Below, in pieces: positions 1-7,745 of a DNA stretch of 25,545 nucleotides. The position numbers were made by a program, and so were the translations under genes. Source of the DNA: a virus. The DNA lies in IMG/VR virus record IMGVR_UViG_3300042731_008775, positions 1-25,545 of that record; one strand, given 5' to 3'. The notes under the pieces were generated by a model. That model saw nothing but the letters and a program-made list of their open reading frames with translations. It did no database searches and was not told the origin of the DNA. Each line of letters opens with the position of its first letter. The first letter of the stretch is position 1.

Positions 1-48
1 TGGATCGCAACTTCCCCCAGTTCCTACCCTTTGCCCGAACGCAAAACA
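1..48. other. Downstream end of window, no gene resolved
   Basis: These 48 bases follow the stop of the last gene on the minus strand. Read on the minus strand they contain no ATG. A purine-rich stretch followed by TTG near the very end could be a ribosome binding site and start of the next gene, but it runs out of the window. No hairpin with a T-run is visible, so the operon probably continues beyond base 1. Confidence 0.4.
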
Positions 49-462
49 CTACGTCCCCAAAATGCCGATAACAATATTTGCCGTTCCTGAAGTACCAGCG
101 ACAGAAACATACACGTGAGAAAAACTGGTCTCCAGATACAGAGTTCCAGGTACAAGAGATAGGGAGGCGTTATCAGAATCAACAGGGGATACCAAAAAAC
201 CCGTGTCAGACGTTGTTTCGAGCTTAACGGTTATCTCGGTGTCTGTCTCGATATACAGGACCTTCCCTTCTACAATGCCATCAATCATCAGGTCCAAATC
301 AACTGTCGGAACAGGGATCGCCACTTTTTGCAAACCACCTTCCTCAAGGGAAGTAAGGCCACTAAGCCTCTTTGGGAGATCGCCTCGTCGAAACAGTGGA
401 TTACGACCACTGGATGCTTGTGAAACCTCGATAGAAATCTGTCTCTTTAAAAAAATTGTCAT
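49..462 (-). CDS. Putative beta-rich virion protein, 137 aa
   Basis: I do not recognise a family. The start ATG overlaps the stop of the upstream gene (ATGA) and is preceded by GAGG seven bases away, so translation is probably coupled. The N-terminus is basic. From about residue 45 onward the protein is made of short alternating hydrophobic/polar stretches rich in Thr, Val, Ser and Gly, ending in VIGILGT, as expected for an all-beta virion protein. There are no cysteines and no membrane segment. It is the last gene of the capsid-to-neck operon, which suggests a structural or joining role. That role is inferred from position and composition only. Confidence 0.7.
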   Translation of the reverse strand: MTIFLKRQISIEVSQASSGRNPLFRRGDLPKRLSGLTSLEEGGLQKVAIPVPTVDLDLMIDGIVEGKVLYIETDTEITVKLETTSDTGFLVSPVDSDNASLSLVPGTLYLETSFSHVYVSVAGTSGTANIVIGILGT

Positions 463-848
463 GAGTTGACCTCGTATTTATCCTCACCAGCTATCTTGGC
501 CGTCGTGAATACGATCTTTCTCCCCGGCATCGACGGGGTTAATCCCCGGAGCATATCCAGACAGGAGTCACAAACACCGGTCCTCCTCTCAACACCCTTT
601 GGAGCAATAGCCTTAGTTGCGTGACCACCACACACGTGACAAAATTTTGCCAAATACCCACGAAGGGGACCATCGTACTCTTCAAAACCACCACCGGCCA
701 ATGGACCGTGGCATGATTGCGAACGGGAACAAACCTGTTCACCGTCCCGGTCCATAATGCCCTTGTCAACCCCTTCTTTCCACCTAGTACATGTCGCGCA
801 AAGAAAGGCCACCACTTTGGATCTCGCATCCTGAAAATCATCATGCAT
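459..848 (-). CDS. Cysteine-rich putative zinc-binding protein, 129 aa
   Basis: Function unknown. Several CxxC-type pairs are visible: CATC near residue 18, a CSRSQSCHG segment near residue 40, CHVC near residue 70 and CDSC near residue 93. These could bind two zinc ions as zinc ribbons or knuckles. An ATG two codons upstream lies directly against GGAG, so I chose the ATG at 848, which sits six bases from GGAG. The stop overlaps the next start (ATGA). Similar small Cys-rich proteins are common in phage structural operons and often have no known role. A DNA- or protein-binding role is inference. Confidence 0.75.
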   Translation of the reverse strand: MHDDFQDARSKVVAFLCATCTRWKEGVDKGIMDRDGEQVCSRSQSCHGPLAGGGFEEYDGPLRGYLAKFCHVCGGHATKAIAPKGVERRTGVCDSCLDMLRGLTPSMPGRKIVFTTAKIAGEDKYEVNS

Positions 849-857
849 TAACATCTC

Positions 858-1205
858 CTATAACAATTTGTGCAATTCGCGCCGTATTCGCGATGCAATG
901 GCGCGCAATCCAATCCTACTCAACCGATCAACCTGTCTGCGCCAAAGATGAGATGAATTTGGAGTATATAGCTTACGTGCGAACTCTTGACCCTTTTGCA
1001 CCGCCTCATCAGGGGTGATACCTGGATTTGCATGCATGATCGCCACAAGAACAGAAGACATGATCCAATCATCTACCCCATCAAATTCCGTGATCACATT
1101 GGGCTTCTCGATCTTTTTAATAGACCTCTTTTCCTTCTCGGCATAGCGCTGCTTCTGCCGGGCAAGGCCGATCATTCGGATAATATCTGGGAGCTTTTTA
1201 GCCAT
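858..1205 (-). CDS. Hypothetical basic protein, 115 aa
   Basis: No family recognised. The ATG at 1205 (MAKKLPD) overlaps the upstream gene's stop in the string ATGGCTAA and has GGGGAAG just before it, so it is preferred to the in-frame start at 1262. The N-terminal third is Lys/Arg-rich and probably helical. The middle (around WIMSSVLVAIMHANPG) is an amphipathic helix, and the C-terminus is again basic (RIRRELHKLL). It lies in a chain of overlapping genes between the presumed neck proteins and the Cys-rich protein, so a virion or assembly role is possible. Confidence 0.7.
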   Translation of the reverse strand: MAKKLPDIIRMIGLARQKQRYAEKEKRSIKKIEKPNVITEFDGVDDWIMSSVLVAIMHANPGITPDEAVQKGQEFARKLYTPNSSHLWRRQVDRLSRIGLRAIASRIRRELHKLL

Positions 1206-1689
1206 CTTCCCCTGGCCTCCAAATGTTCTCTGGAACACCTTTGGTTCGTCGAACCACATCAAACCTATAAACAGCTGTCAAGCCGCTATCCGAAATCATT
1301 CCGTCACCACGACTCGAAGCTACAATGTCGTAGTACTGATCCCACTCTGTCAAGTAGATGATGTCACCCTGTCGGAGTCGACGTATACCACGATCACGAA
1401 GATCCTTTGCAGCAATTTCTACAATACTTCGGCGTTCCAAGTGGTATCCTTCCTCAGTCTGGGATCCAGTTCGGTCAGGGGAACGAAAATACACCTGGCA
1501 ATCGATACCAACTCGGTTTGTACTATCCTTCTTGTAGACAGTGGTAATCTCCTCCCCCCAAAGAGGATCGATCTCACTTTCCTCCTCCTGGAAGACATAA
1601 ATAACGGCATCAGTGCCAGTTAAATGGTTCAATTCCGATGCAATCGAATCAAAAAAACACTGATCACAATCGTTAATAAGGGTACCCAT
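1198..1689 (-). CDS. Putative head-tail joining (virion structural) protein, 163 aa
   Basis: The start ATG overlaps the upstream stop (TGATG), which favours 1689 over the TTG one codon earlier. The protein has a helical N-terminus. A mixed beta section follows (DAVIYVFQEEESEIDPLWGE, then IDCQVYFRSPDR), then a segment around RRLRQGDIIYLTEWDQYYDIV that looks like the small-beta-barrel part of phage head-closure or stopper proteins. Its position downstream of the capsid and putative gp13-like neck genes fits this. The identification rests on general fold impression and context, not a diagnostic motif. Confidence 0.6.
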   Translation of the reverse strand: MGTLINDCDQCFFDSIASELNHLTGTDAVIYVFQEEESEIDPLWGEEITTVYKKDSTNRVGIDCQVYFRSPDRTGSQTEEGYHLERRSIVEIAAKDLRDRGIRRLRQGDIIYLTEWDQYYDIVASSRGDGMISDSGLTAVYRFDVVRRTKGVPENIWRPGEDG

Positions 1690-2750
1690 CAACCAGCACC
1701 CCGAGCTTTATCCGCGACCGCTTGTCTTTCTGCGGCTTTGCGTCTTTGTATGCCCATAATATGATCATATGCGGCCTCTTTGCGTTTCCGCAATCCAGCA
1801 GGTTCGGATGTGTGCTTTCGATTTCTATTTATACCCTTGGATGTTAATCTTACACGACCAATATTAGCAGGATCCTCTTTGGTTGAATCATGGTTACCTA
1901 CAGCGTAACCATATTTTTTCATCATCCATTGCGCTATCAGCTGTCCCCCCTTTGCTGCCCCCTTGAATCCCTCTCCATCTTTTCGTAACTTGTTAAAAAT
2001 AGCGCGAACTGCATGTTTATAAAATGCGCTCTGCTTCGAAGGATTCTGCGTGTGCAAGGCAATGGTTTGCCGTCGATTTTTCTGCGCCTTCTGATACGGA
2101 GTCAGCTTGCTCTTGGCCTCGTTCAACTGCGCCGCAATAGAGGCCTTCATCTCCATAATCATTACATTGTACTCATCAACTGTGAACACAATACCCTCAC
2201 CTCTCTGAAACCATGTAGATGCCTTCTGCTTGGCGCGCATCTTGGCAGGCATGAACACCTTCGAAAGAAACTTCGGGATAACACGGCGTACCGTGGCCAC
2301 TGTGGTGCGGTATGTCTGACCTTCATTCCGTCCATCCACATCCCACATGTTAAACTTGACGACAACTTCCTTGCCACGTTCTCCCCAAATGTCAAATTCC
2401 CAGTCGAAAACACTTCTGCCCGAAGATGGCCATGAACCCTGTAAAACCCAGCCATTCCTTTTGGCCTCCCGGGAAACAAGAGAACGTTCAAACTCTGGGG
2501 TAGAATGGAAAAACATGCTGGTCACATAACCAACCTGATCTTCTGTGTCCCGCCCATTTGCCCCGATAGTGTCGAAACGTTCACGCTCATGCAAATCATC
2601 TGGAACTCGATATTTCCCTGGTATCTGTGTGTCCATGGGCTTCTTTACTCTTTTTCGAACACGCAACATGCGGCCAACCTTGAGCCTCTTACGGGTATCC
2701 ATATCCATCCCGTATTGATCCACGTCATTCCTGTCGACCTTGCTTGCCAT
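1689..2750 (-). CDS. Hypothetical structural-operon protein, 353 aa
   Basis: No family recognised. The N-terminal 45 residues are very basic. Residues about 75-165 hold an aromatic-rich segment (VGYVTSMFFHSTPEFE, FDWEFDIWGERGKEVVVKFNMWDVDG) that looks like a folded beta domain. The C-terminal half is Lys/Arg/Gln-rich and probably helical. The ATG shares bases with the end of the upstream gene (TAATG). Basic, partly disordered proteins in this position could contact DNA in the head or connector, but this is speculation. A phage neck or tail-completion protein is equally possible. Confidence 0.7.
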   Translation of the reverse strand: MASKVDRNDVDQYGMDMDTRKRLKVGRMLRVRKRVKKPMDTQIPGKYRVPDDLHERERFDTIGANGRDTEDQVGYVTSMFFHSTPEFERSLVSREAKRNGWVLQGSWPSSGRSVFDWEFDIWGERGKEVVVKFNMWDVDGRNEGQTYRTTVATVRRVIPKFLSKVFMPAKMRAKQKASTWFQRGEGIVFTVDEYNVMIMEMKASIAAQLNEAKSKLTPYQKAQKNRRQTIALHTQNPSKQSAFYKHAVRAIFNKLRKDGEGFKGAAKGGQLIAQWMMKKYGYAVGNHDSTKEDPANIGRVRLTSKGINRNRKHTSEPAGLRKRKEAAYDHIMGIQRRKAAERQAVADKARGAG

Positions 2751-3121
2751 TATTCCCCACGCGCCGTTGCGAGGAGCTTTTCATACTTCTCGACCTTGCT
2801 GCTATGCCCCTTCTCGGACGCCTTGGAACGACCAGCCCGTTCCCCTTTCTTCGTGGCCCGATTAGTGCCCTTCTTGATATACCCGTGTTTTTGCAGCTGC
2901 GCTGTGCAAATGGCAAATGCCTTGGAAAGTGCCGCCTTAGGATCCCCCCCGTCCTTTGCCGCTATAGCCAAAACACAACGCTTCATTTGCGGCTGTGTTG
3001 GTTTGCGAGCCTCACCAAGTGTACCCTTCTGAATACCAAGCATGTCCCAGGAGAATCTCTTCTCCTTAACCAAGGTTGGGTATGGATACATCCAAAGTTG
3101 CCATTCTTGAAACTGATTCAC
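2750..3121 (-). CDS. Hypothetical small basic phage protein, 123 aa
   Basis: GTG start at 3121 with AAGGTG six bases upstream. No ATG with a comparable ribosome site precedes the conserved-looking core. The core reads PKAALSKAFAICTAQLQKHGYI (about residues 62-83), a helical segment seen in small uncharacterised phage proteins. It is followed by a strongly basic tail (KKGTNRATKKGERAGRSK). There is no membrane segment or metal site. The stop overlaps the next gene's start. It lies between a putative neck protein and an unknown basic protein. Function unknown. Confidence 0.65.
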   Translation of the reverse strand: MNQFQEWQLWMYPYPTLVKEKRFSWDMLGIQKGTLGEARKPTQPQMKRCVLAIAAKDGGDPKAALSKAFAICTAQLQKHGYIKKGTNRATKKGERAGRSKASEKGHSSKVEKYEKLLATARGE

Positions 3122-3131
3122 GCTGCACCTT

Positions 3132-3914
3132 CTAGTATATCATCGGAAGAGGAGGACCATCCATGTCCATAATTTTCTCTTCCAGTCTTTCTTTATCTTC
3201 CTTGGACTCCGCAATGAGATCATCGCCATCCAGCTGCCGATCCCCCCCGGCCGTTGGCAAGGACTTGAACTTTCCACGTTTTCGCCCCAATATGTACTTC
3301 GCATCAGCAAGGGCCCATTGCTTCAAGTAATACAGGTTCCTCTTCCCAAACCACTCCAATTTAATGTCAGCCGGATCAATACTGTACTGAAAAATACATG
3401 GCCCAACCTCTGTACTTGGAGCTGGCATGACACGCAAAACAGGAACGGGTGGCTCCGATGTTGGATCACGGTAAAACTCCCAGTCCAAATCGGAACTCAA
3501 GAGCCTCTGCATGGCTCCTTGTGTCTGAAGTGTCTGCACAATAGTCGTCTGTGGATAACTGTTATCGCCCCAAGCCCCCGATGCAATCGGCTCTGGGCCA
3601 AGAGGGATCCCGCTCAAATCCAAAAAACCAGGATAAAGCTCATGGAAATTCATGAAATTTGCAGATGTCGGAAACCAGGCACCAACAACATCATAAACCC
3701 TTGGGGTAATACTACTCAGATCATACTCACTCTGCCCAGTGACCAATGTGACCGATCCTTCGCGATAAATGCCTACGTGAGCAGCAAACCACTCGAAGGC
3801 ATTGGTGAGTGCCTGTTCAAGCTGCTTATCTGAAAGCTCTACCTTTACACTTGGACAACCTTCGTCTTCACCAAGCTGACGTTTTACCCAGACTTTGAAT
3901 TCTTGCAGCTTCAT
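3132..3914 (-). CDS. Putative neck protein (T4 gp13-like), 260 aa
   Basis: Likely a structural protein of the neck or connector below the portal. The N-terminal segment (VWVKRQLG, then VKVELSDKQLEQALTNAFEWFAAHVG) matches the pattern of gp13-like neck proteins of T4-related phages: a helix, then LG, then a valine-rich strand, then D-QL---A. It is followed by the usual strand segments (SVTLVTGQSEYDL, RVYDVVGAWFP). The C-terminal part has a long helical arm with acidic residues. The start lies three bases after the upstream stop and lacks a nearby ribosome site, so translation is probably coupled. Assignment is by remembered pattern and position and is moderate. Confidence 0.55.
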   Translation of the reverse strand: MKLQEFKVWVKRQLGEDEGCPSVKVELSDKQLEQALTNAFEWFAAHVGIYREGSVTLVTGQSEYDLSSITPRVYDVVGAWFPTSANFMNFHELYPGFLDLSGIPLGPEPIASGAWGDNSYPQTTIVQTLQTQGAMQRLLSSDLDWEFYRDPTSEPPVPVLRVMPAPSTEVGPCIFQYSIDPADIKLEWFGKRNLYYLKQWALADAKYILGRKRGKFKSLPTAGGDRQLDGDDLIAESKEDKERLEEKIMDMDGPPLPMIY

Positions 3915-3917
3915 TTT

Positions 3918-4370
3918 TTAGTACCGACGCCTCCGAAGAGCGCTCTCCACGACCTGCTTTTTCGGTTTCTCCTTCATGTCATCGTCATCGTCATTCTTTT
4001 GACTTAAAGCGCATTTTGGACAAAGGGTACCCTTGACACACTTCTGTCCACCCTTGAGTTCAATGGGGGCATGACATTTGGAGCACTGACACTTCTCCAT
4101 GCTCTCTTCCCCATCGTCACTTTCGAGTGCTTCCAGTCGCCGACGGAATTGCGGCCTTCGAAGTTTGTTTTTCATCTTCCTTGTCTTCCTGGCAACGGCG
4201 CCCAAATCACGACCACGGCACGCCTCAAAAATCTCCTCTGCAATCTCAATTAGCGCTTCCCATTGACTGGAGAGCAACGGTCGACCATCGCCTGCGGACA
4301 TATCGGACTCCAACACGATCCGATCCTTTGCTTGATCGAGAAGTTGAATACTATCATCTGCGTGTCTCAT
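3918..4370 (-). CDS. Zinc-ribbon protein of unknown function, 150 aa
   Basis: The start ATG is preceded by AGGAAAC and lies eight bases after the upstream stop. Residues 1-85 are helical and become strongly basic (RKTRKMKNKLRRPQFRRR). A four-cysteine zinc ribbon follows around residues 93-120 (CQCSKCHAPIELKGG, then C, then CPKC). The protein ends with an Asp run (NDDDDD) and a basic tail. This mix of basic helix, zinc ribbon and acid patch suggests nucleic-acid or protein contact. No family is recognised. It is co-transcribed with putative neck genes. Confidence 0.7.
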   Translation of the reverse strand: MRHADDSIQLLDQAKDRIVLESDMSAGDGRPLLSSQWEALIEIAEEIFEACRGRDLGAVARKTRKMKNKLRRPQFRRRLEALESDDGEESMEKCQCSKCHAPIELKGGQKCVKGTLCPKCALSQKNDDDDDMKEKPKKQVVESALRRRRY

Positions 4371-4378
4371 CGTGTTTC

Positions 4379-5068
4379 CTATTGCTTATCGGCTTCGTAG
4401 GCCTTTTTTTCCGCGAGAGCGCGAGAACGGACGCGACCAAAATAATTCGGTGGCATGCCAGATCGCCGAAGCTCTGCATTGGCAGCTTTTGAAAGCTCGT
4501 CGAGATCACGGAAATTTTCGAGAATCTTTGATACGTTTTTCTCTGTTACCCCAGGAAATAATTCCACCATCGCCTTCGGTGAATACATCTTCTTCAATTC
4601 AGGCAATGCGTCCCCCATCATCTCTTCAATGATCTCCTGTTCTGTAGTTTTTTCCTTGCCATATCGAACACGACCAAGGTCAAGATTCTTCTCGGGCCCT
4701 ATCACTTCCGGTGTGTCAATAGGCTTTGCCTTTTCGAGCTGTTTTCTCCGTTCCTCTGCAATATCTGGAACATTGGAGATCTTGAATTTTGACTCACCAG
4801 GAGAATGGAATGCATCAGATGTGATGACCCCTAGGTGACGGGGAGGCTTCACAGCCTTATTGTCGGCAAACCCTTTAACCTGAAATTTCTGGTCATCTGT
4901 CAGGCTCTCAAAGGCTACTACAATCAATTTCGGTGGCCTCCCGGGGAATGTCTTCGGATCGGCAAATGGAGCGAACTCTTCGCCGCACACAACAGTGTAT
5001 TCGTCCATCACGATACCCTGTAACGTAAATTCGTGTTCAACCTCGGGGTTACGCTTATAAAACTTCAT
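4379..5068 (-). CDS. Protein with C-terminal helix-hairpin-helix domain, 229 aa
   Basis: GGAGG lies six bases before the ATG. The first 100 residues form a mixed, beta-rich domain (EFTLQGIVMDEYTVVCGEEF). Residues about 105-150 are charged and probably helical. Residues about 167-213 (MVELFPGVTEKNVSKILENF, then LDELSKAANAELRRSGM) match the helix-hairpin-helix fold of UvrC/ligase-type non-specific DNA-binding domains: hydrophobic, PGV, helix, F--L--L, then a second helix. A DNA-binding protein in a head/neck operon could assist DNA retention or be packaged, but that is inference. The N-terminal domain is not recognised. Confidence 0.7.
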   Translation of the reverse strand: MKFYKRNPEVEHEFTLQGIVMDEYTVVCGEEFAPFADPKTFPGRPPKLIVVAFESLTDDQKFQVKGFADNKAVKPPRHLGVITSDAFHSPGESKFKISNVPDIAEERRKQLEKAKPIDTPEVIGPEKNLDLGRVRYGKEKTTEQEIIEEMMGDALPELKKMYSPKAMVELFPGVTEKNVSKILENFRDLDELSKAANAELRRSGMPPNYFGRVRSRALAEKKAYEADKQ

Positions 5069-5109
5069 CTATATCCTCCACTGTGTCGCTAAGATCATCT
5101 TCCTATATT

Positions 5110-5358
5110 TCACAGAACACTTTCAATCTTTCCCTTATGTTTTACGAAATATACCTCCAGCTCAGATTGCAAACTTGGAGCCATGGCAGCAAAGGAAACT
5201 TTCTTTCCCATCTTAAAGCCCAACATGCTGGCTACCTTCTTTTTGCCATCCATCGCCAAAGCATCCCACCAACTGCCAGCTCCTTTGGCCTCGTTCAATT
5301 TACTCCCCAACGCATGGCGCAATAAGCCATAGCGAATCTCTTCTCGCAAATCCATCAT
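5110..5358 (-). CDS. Small hypothetical protein, 82 aa
   Basis: Starts with two consecutive ATG codons and a strong ribosome site (ACGGAGATA). The start overlaps the stop of an 18-codon leader ORF (TAATG). The protein is amphipathic and helical (LREEIRYGLLRHALGSKLNEA, then SWWDALAMDGKKKVASMLGFKMGKK), with no cysteines. It lies directly below a hairpin terminator or attenuator, so it is the first gene of the neck-side operon. No family recognised. Confidence 0.65.
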   Translation of the reverse strand: MMDLREEIRYGLLRHALGSKLNEAKGAGSWWDALAMDGKKKVASMLGFKMGKKVSFAAMAPSLQSELEVYFVKHKGKIESVL

Positions 5359-5414
5359 TATCTCCGTAGAAAAAAAGAAGGGAGCGCAACAATCGCGTCC
5401 GGGGAGATACTCAT
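5358..5414 (-). CDS. Putative 18-codon leader peptide
   Basis: On the minus strand an ATG with GGGAG six bases upstream opens an 18-codon frame (MSISPDAIVALPSFFLRR). Its TAA overlaps the start of the 82-aa gene as TAATG. Both its ribosome site and its codons 11-13 are the two arms of the 9-bp hairpin with a T-run described separately. The coupling of ribosome site, hairpin and downstream start resembles an attenuator or translational-coupling leader. It is too short to tell from chance by composition alone. Confidence 0.3.
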   Translation of the reverse strand: MSISPDAIVALPSFFLRR

Positions 5415-5429
5415 GTCACACTCCCTTCT
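5370..5429 (-). terminator. Hairpin terminator or attenuator with long loop
   Basis: Read on the minus strand, AGAAGGGAG (5429-5421) pairs perfectly with CTCCCTTCT (5384-5376), followed by a run of seven T. The loop is about 36 bases, longer than in a classical intrinsic terminator, and contains a start codon. It lies between the 188-aa structural gene and the neck-side genes, where partial termination would lower expression of the downstream genes. Confidence 0.55.
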
Positions 5430-5445
5430 GTGCAGGTTGATAATA

Positions 5446-6012
5446 CTAGGCGGTAAACTCGGCCGTGGTCGAATCGCTACTGTCGACAACGTAGTCGGTC
5501 CCCACCGGCCACGCCTTCAGATATACGACCTCATCCTCAGCATCAGTCAACGTACAGGCGAATTCGCCCGTGGCGCTCGGAGTGACCTTCAAGAGATTGG
5601 TTCCACCACCGGATACGATGGTACCCGCTGAAGCTGTATCGAGTGTGGCATTGACAGCCGGGGTCTGACAGGCTGCATCGTCAAAGGCACCAAAATACAT
5701 CTGTGGGGCCACATTGGCAGCTGCGCCCGCCTCGGTCTTGAGGTCGAAGCCTTCTCCGGCACTGGTCGTTGCACCGCCAGCCGGGTCAGCAATGTCCTTC
5801 ATATCGCATACGATGGGGGCACGATCCACGCCATCCAGTTGACCCAGAACAGCAATGTCGGCATCGCCGGAAGCGATTGTCATCTGGTGGATATATTCAC
5901 CCTTGGATCGGCCAGTCATGGCATGCTGTGCGCCAGGGACCACGGTTGTTCCGTCAACACAGGAGAACTTGTCCCCGGTCGACGCCCTTTTATTGATCAC
6001 AGTAATCTGCAT
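5446..6012 (-). CDS. Small structural/decoration-like protein, 188 aa
   Basis: I chose ATG 6012 (MQITVINK) because GGAGAAAG precedes it. The in-frame ATG at 6063 has no ribosome site. The protein is rich in Ala, Gly, Thr, Asp and Val. It has an Ig- or beta-sandwich-like C-terminal stretch (LLKVTPSATGEFACTLTDAE, then VYLKAWPVGTDYVVD). There is no membrane segment. It has its own copy of the promoter-like module seen before the capsid gene and is bracketed by two terminator hairpins. This suggests high and separate expression, as for a capsid decoration or vertex protein. The decoration role is inferred from position only. Confidence 0.7.
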   Translation of the reverse strand: MQITVINKRASTGDKFSCVDGTTVVPGAQHAMTGRSKGEYIHQMTIASGDADIAVLGQLDGVDRAPIVCDMKDIADPAGGATTSAGEGFDLKTEAGAAANVAPQMYFGAFDDAACQTPAVNATLDTASAGTIVSGGGTNLLKVTPSATGEFACTLTDAEDEVVYLKAWPVGTDYVVDSSDSTTAEFTA

Positions 6013-6019
6013 TTCACTT

Positions 6020-6040
6020 TCTCCGTTCTGAAAGACTAAC
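6020..6040 (-). promoter_or_regulatory. Conserved 5' leader, copy 1
   Basis: On the minus strand this reads GTTAGTCTTT then CAGAACGGAGA, ending at the ribosome site of the 188-aa structural gene. The same string with one extra A recurs before the gene starting at 25512. Sharing of about 21 positions between unrelated genes suggests a functional translation leader or common transcript start. Confidence 0.45.
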
Positions 6041-6080
6041 TTATTGCTTTCTTCTTGCCTCATCGCGGCTTTTGCCGCTC

Positions 6081-6129
6081 CACAAGCGTTTATGCTCTCC
6101 AGAGAACTTCCGGCGAGCTGTTGTTCAAA
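6081..6129 (-). promoter_or_regulatory. Promoter-like module TTTGAAC-N28-CATAAACGCTTGTG, copy 1
   Basis: On the minus strand TTTGAAC (6129-6123) is followed after exactly 28 bases by CATAAACGCTTGTG (6094-6081). TCGCCG and TGGAGA blocks lie between them at the same offsets as in the copy at 7746-7794. It sits just below the capsid-gene terminator and upstream of the 188-aa structural gene. CATAAA could serve as a -10 element, with TCGCCG 16 bases upstream in the -35 place. It does not match the sigma70 -35 consensus, so a phage-modified polymerase or activator would be needed. A repressor or activator site is the alternative. Confidence 0.5.
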
Positions 6130-6142
6130 GTTTCCAAAGAGG

Positions 6143-6179
6143 AAAAGATCTGGGTGGTGATCCTTCCACCACCCAGATC
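6143..6179 (-). terminator. Rho-independent terminator after the major capsid gene
   Basis: A perfect 13-bp stem, GATCTGGGTGGTG and its complement CACCACCCAGATC, with a 7-base loop, lies about ten bases after the capsid gene's stop. It is followed on the minus strand by TTTT. The reverse direction has no T-run, so it acts on minus-strand transcription. It isolates the capsid gene from the structural gene below, which has its own promoter-like module. Confidence 0.85.
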
Positions 6180-6188
6180 AATTACCTA

Positions 6189-7685
6189 CTATGGAAGGTT
6201 GGACACGGTGATGATACCGTAGAAGTCGGGGTTAACCACCTTCTTTGCATACCGAGTCCTCATACCCTTACGCAGGGTGAAGTCCGCTGGATCCAGTAAC
6301 GGAGATGTCACTTGAAGTGGCACGTACGGCGCGTAAACCACACCGGAATCGGTGAACATCGGTCCCTTGAGCCCGACCATGATCTTCCCAACGGGGAAGT
6401 GTGGATCGACGATAACGAGCCACTTGGATTGCAGGAATCCGATGGGGTAGACGCCGAAGCCATTAGGAGCCTGTGGCAGCTGGAAGGCCGGACGACCCGT
6501 AACACCCTGCCCCTGTGGAGGAGTCGGAATATCGTTGGTAATACGAACCAGGTCACCATGGGTGGCCAGAGCGCCGAAGATAGGCTGAACGGACGGACCG
6601 ATGATAATGAAGTTACCGGGACCCCTGTGTGTCCTGGTAGCAATCTCGCCGGAGACTTTCTCCAGAACGGTCGTGATGCCACGGAAGTGATCAACGGGGG
6701 TGCGCCCCGGAGGAACGGCCGCGTCGAACACGTCAGTGTTTGTGGTGCCGGAGCCGAACGCACTCATGATGAGTTCGCGGTCAATCCCGAGGGCGATCTC
6801 GTTGGCAACGCCAGCGGTCAGCTCAGGCTCAATCGCCATTTGGAGGACGGCCTGCATGTCGTCAGCCGCTTCCGAACTCCAGTACATAGCCAGCTTCCGG
6901 GAGTAAGCCTTGATGGCTTCCAGGGTGATGTCCACGTTTACTCTAGGAACATTGCCAGCTTCAGCTTCCATGGAGAAGAAGTAGTTCGCCACGACGTTGC
7001 TGACAGCCTCGGAGAAGGTGATGTCATACGCCTTGGTTGTATAGTTGACAGTGGAAGCTGCGCCGGTATCACCAGTGAGAGTACCGGAACCGTCGCTGTC
7101 ATAGATGCGCTTCTGGGAACCATCGGAATCCGCAGTTCCCACAAATTCGATACCCACCTGGCCCATACCCTGCGGCTTGATGGGACCCCAGACGATAGTA
7201 CCGGTCAGGTTGGTGCCACTGCCGATGGACTCATTGTCCACGTACTCGCTTGAGTAGTGTCGGTCAAAGTTCTGGATCATATTCTGACCCGCTGTGATGG
7301 TCCCCTTTGTCGTACCGTACTTGTACTCCCAGTAAAAGATACCACCGATGGGGTTATTCATCGGTTGGATCGAGAAGAGACCGTTGGAGATTAGGTTCGC
7401 CCATACCCGTCGGATGAGCGGGAAGACGTACTTAACCAAATCCGGAATGGCCGTGCTGAGCGTAGACTCATGCAAGGAAGCTTTGCGATTCAGGAGCGCC
7501 ATGTGCTTCCGCTCGTTCTCGAACAATTGAGCCATGCACTTCTTGGTCCACGGATTCCAGGAGTCCTCCATGAGGCCGCCCCATCGTTTCATCAAAACGC
7601 CGCTGATGTCCGGATCCAGGATCGTACCGTCGGATTGCTCATTGAGACCGGTTGGGATCAAATTGCTGCTGTATTCGTTAATCAT
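6189..7685 (-). CDS. Major capsid protein, T4 gp23-like, 498 aa
   Basis: Forms the hexameric shell of the head. The N-terminal third contains VFPLIRRVWANLISN, then SIQPMNNPIGGIFYWEYKYG, matching T4 gp23 family signatures (VFNLVRR--PNLI, QPM-GP-G-IF). The length agrees with gp23 (521 aa). The rest has the expected pattern of an HK97-type fold: AYSRKLAMYWSSEAADDMQA helix, FIIIGPSVQPIFGAL strand-helix, and a C-terminal beta part. AGGT about six bases before the ATG at 7685 supports this start over the upstream ATGs (7736, 7700). It lies directly after the protease/scaffold gene as in T4, has its own promoter-like module, and is followed by a strong terminator. Confidence 0.9.
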   Translation of the reverse strand: MINEYSSNLIPTGLNEQSDGTILDPDISGVLMKRWGGLMEDSWNPWTKKCMAQLFENERKHMALLNRKASLHESTLSTAIPDLVKYVFPLIRRVWANLISNGLFSIQPMNNPIGGIFYWEYKYGTTKGTITAGQNMIQNFDRHYSSEYVDNESIGSGTNLTGTIVWGPIKPQGMGQVGIEFVGTADSDGSQKRIYDSDGSGTLTGDTGAASTVNYTTKAYDITFSEAVSNVVANYFFSMEAEAGNVPRVNVDITLEAIKAYSRKLAMYWSSEAADDMQAVLQMAIEPELTAGVANEIALGIDRELIMSAFGSGTTNTDVFDAAVPPGRTPVDHFRGITTVLEKVSGEIATRTHRGPGNFIIIGPSVQPIFGALATHGDLVRITNDIPTPPQGQGVTGRPAFQLPQAPNGFGVYPIGFLQSKWLVIVDPHFPVGKIMVGLKGPMFTDSGVVYAPYVPLQVTSPLLDPADFTLRKGMRTRYAKKVVNPDFYGIITVSNLP

Positions 7686-7700
7686 TCTGTTACCTGACAT

Positions 7701-7720
7701 AGCGCATTTTAGCGCATTCT
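7701..7720. repeat. Tandem 10-base repeat before the capsid gene start
   Basis: Two adjacent near-identical 10-mers (AGCGCATTTT and AGCGCATTCT on the plus strand) lie just upstream of the chosen capsid start. They could form a small regulatory site in the leader, or be chance. Confidence 0.35.
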
Positions 7721-7745
7721 TGCTTCTTAGAATCATGTGACTCTA

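Noticed and set aside
7686-7736. Major capsid start at ATG 7736
   Set aside because: The added residues have no ribosome site, run through a tandem repeat, and do not look like the N-terminus of a gp23-like protein.
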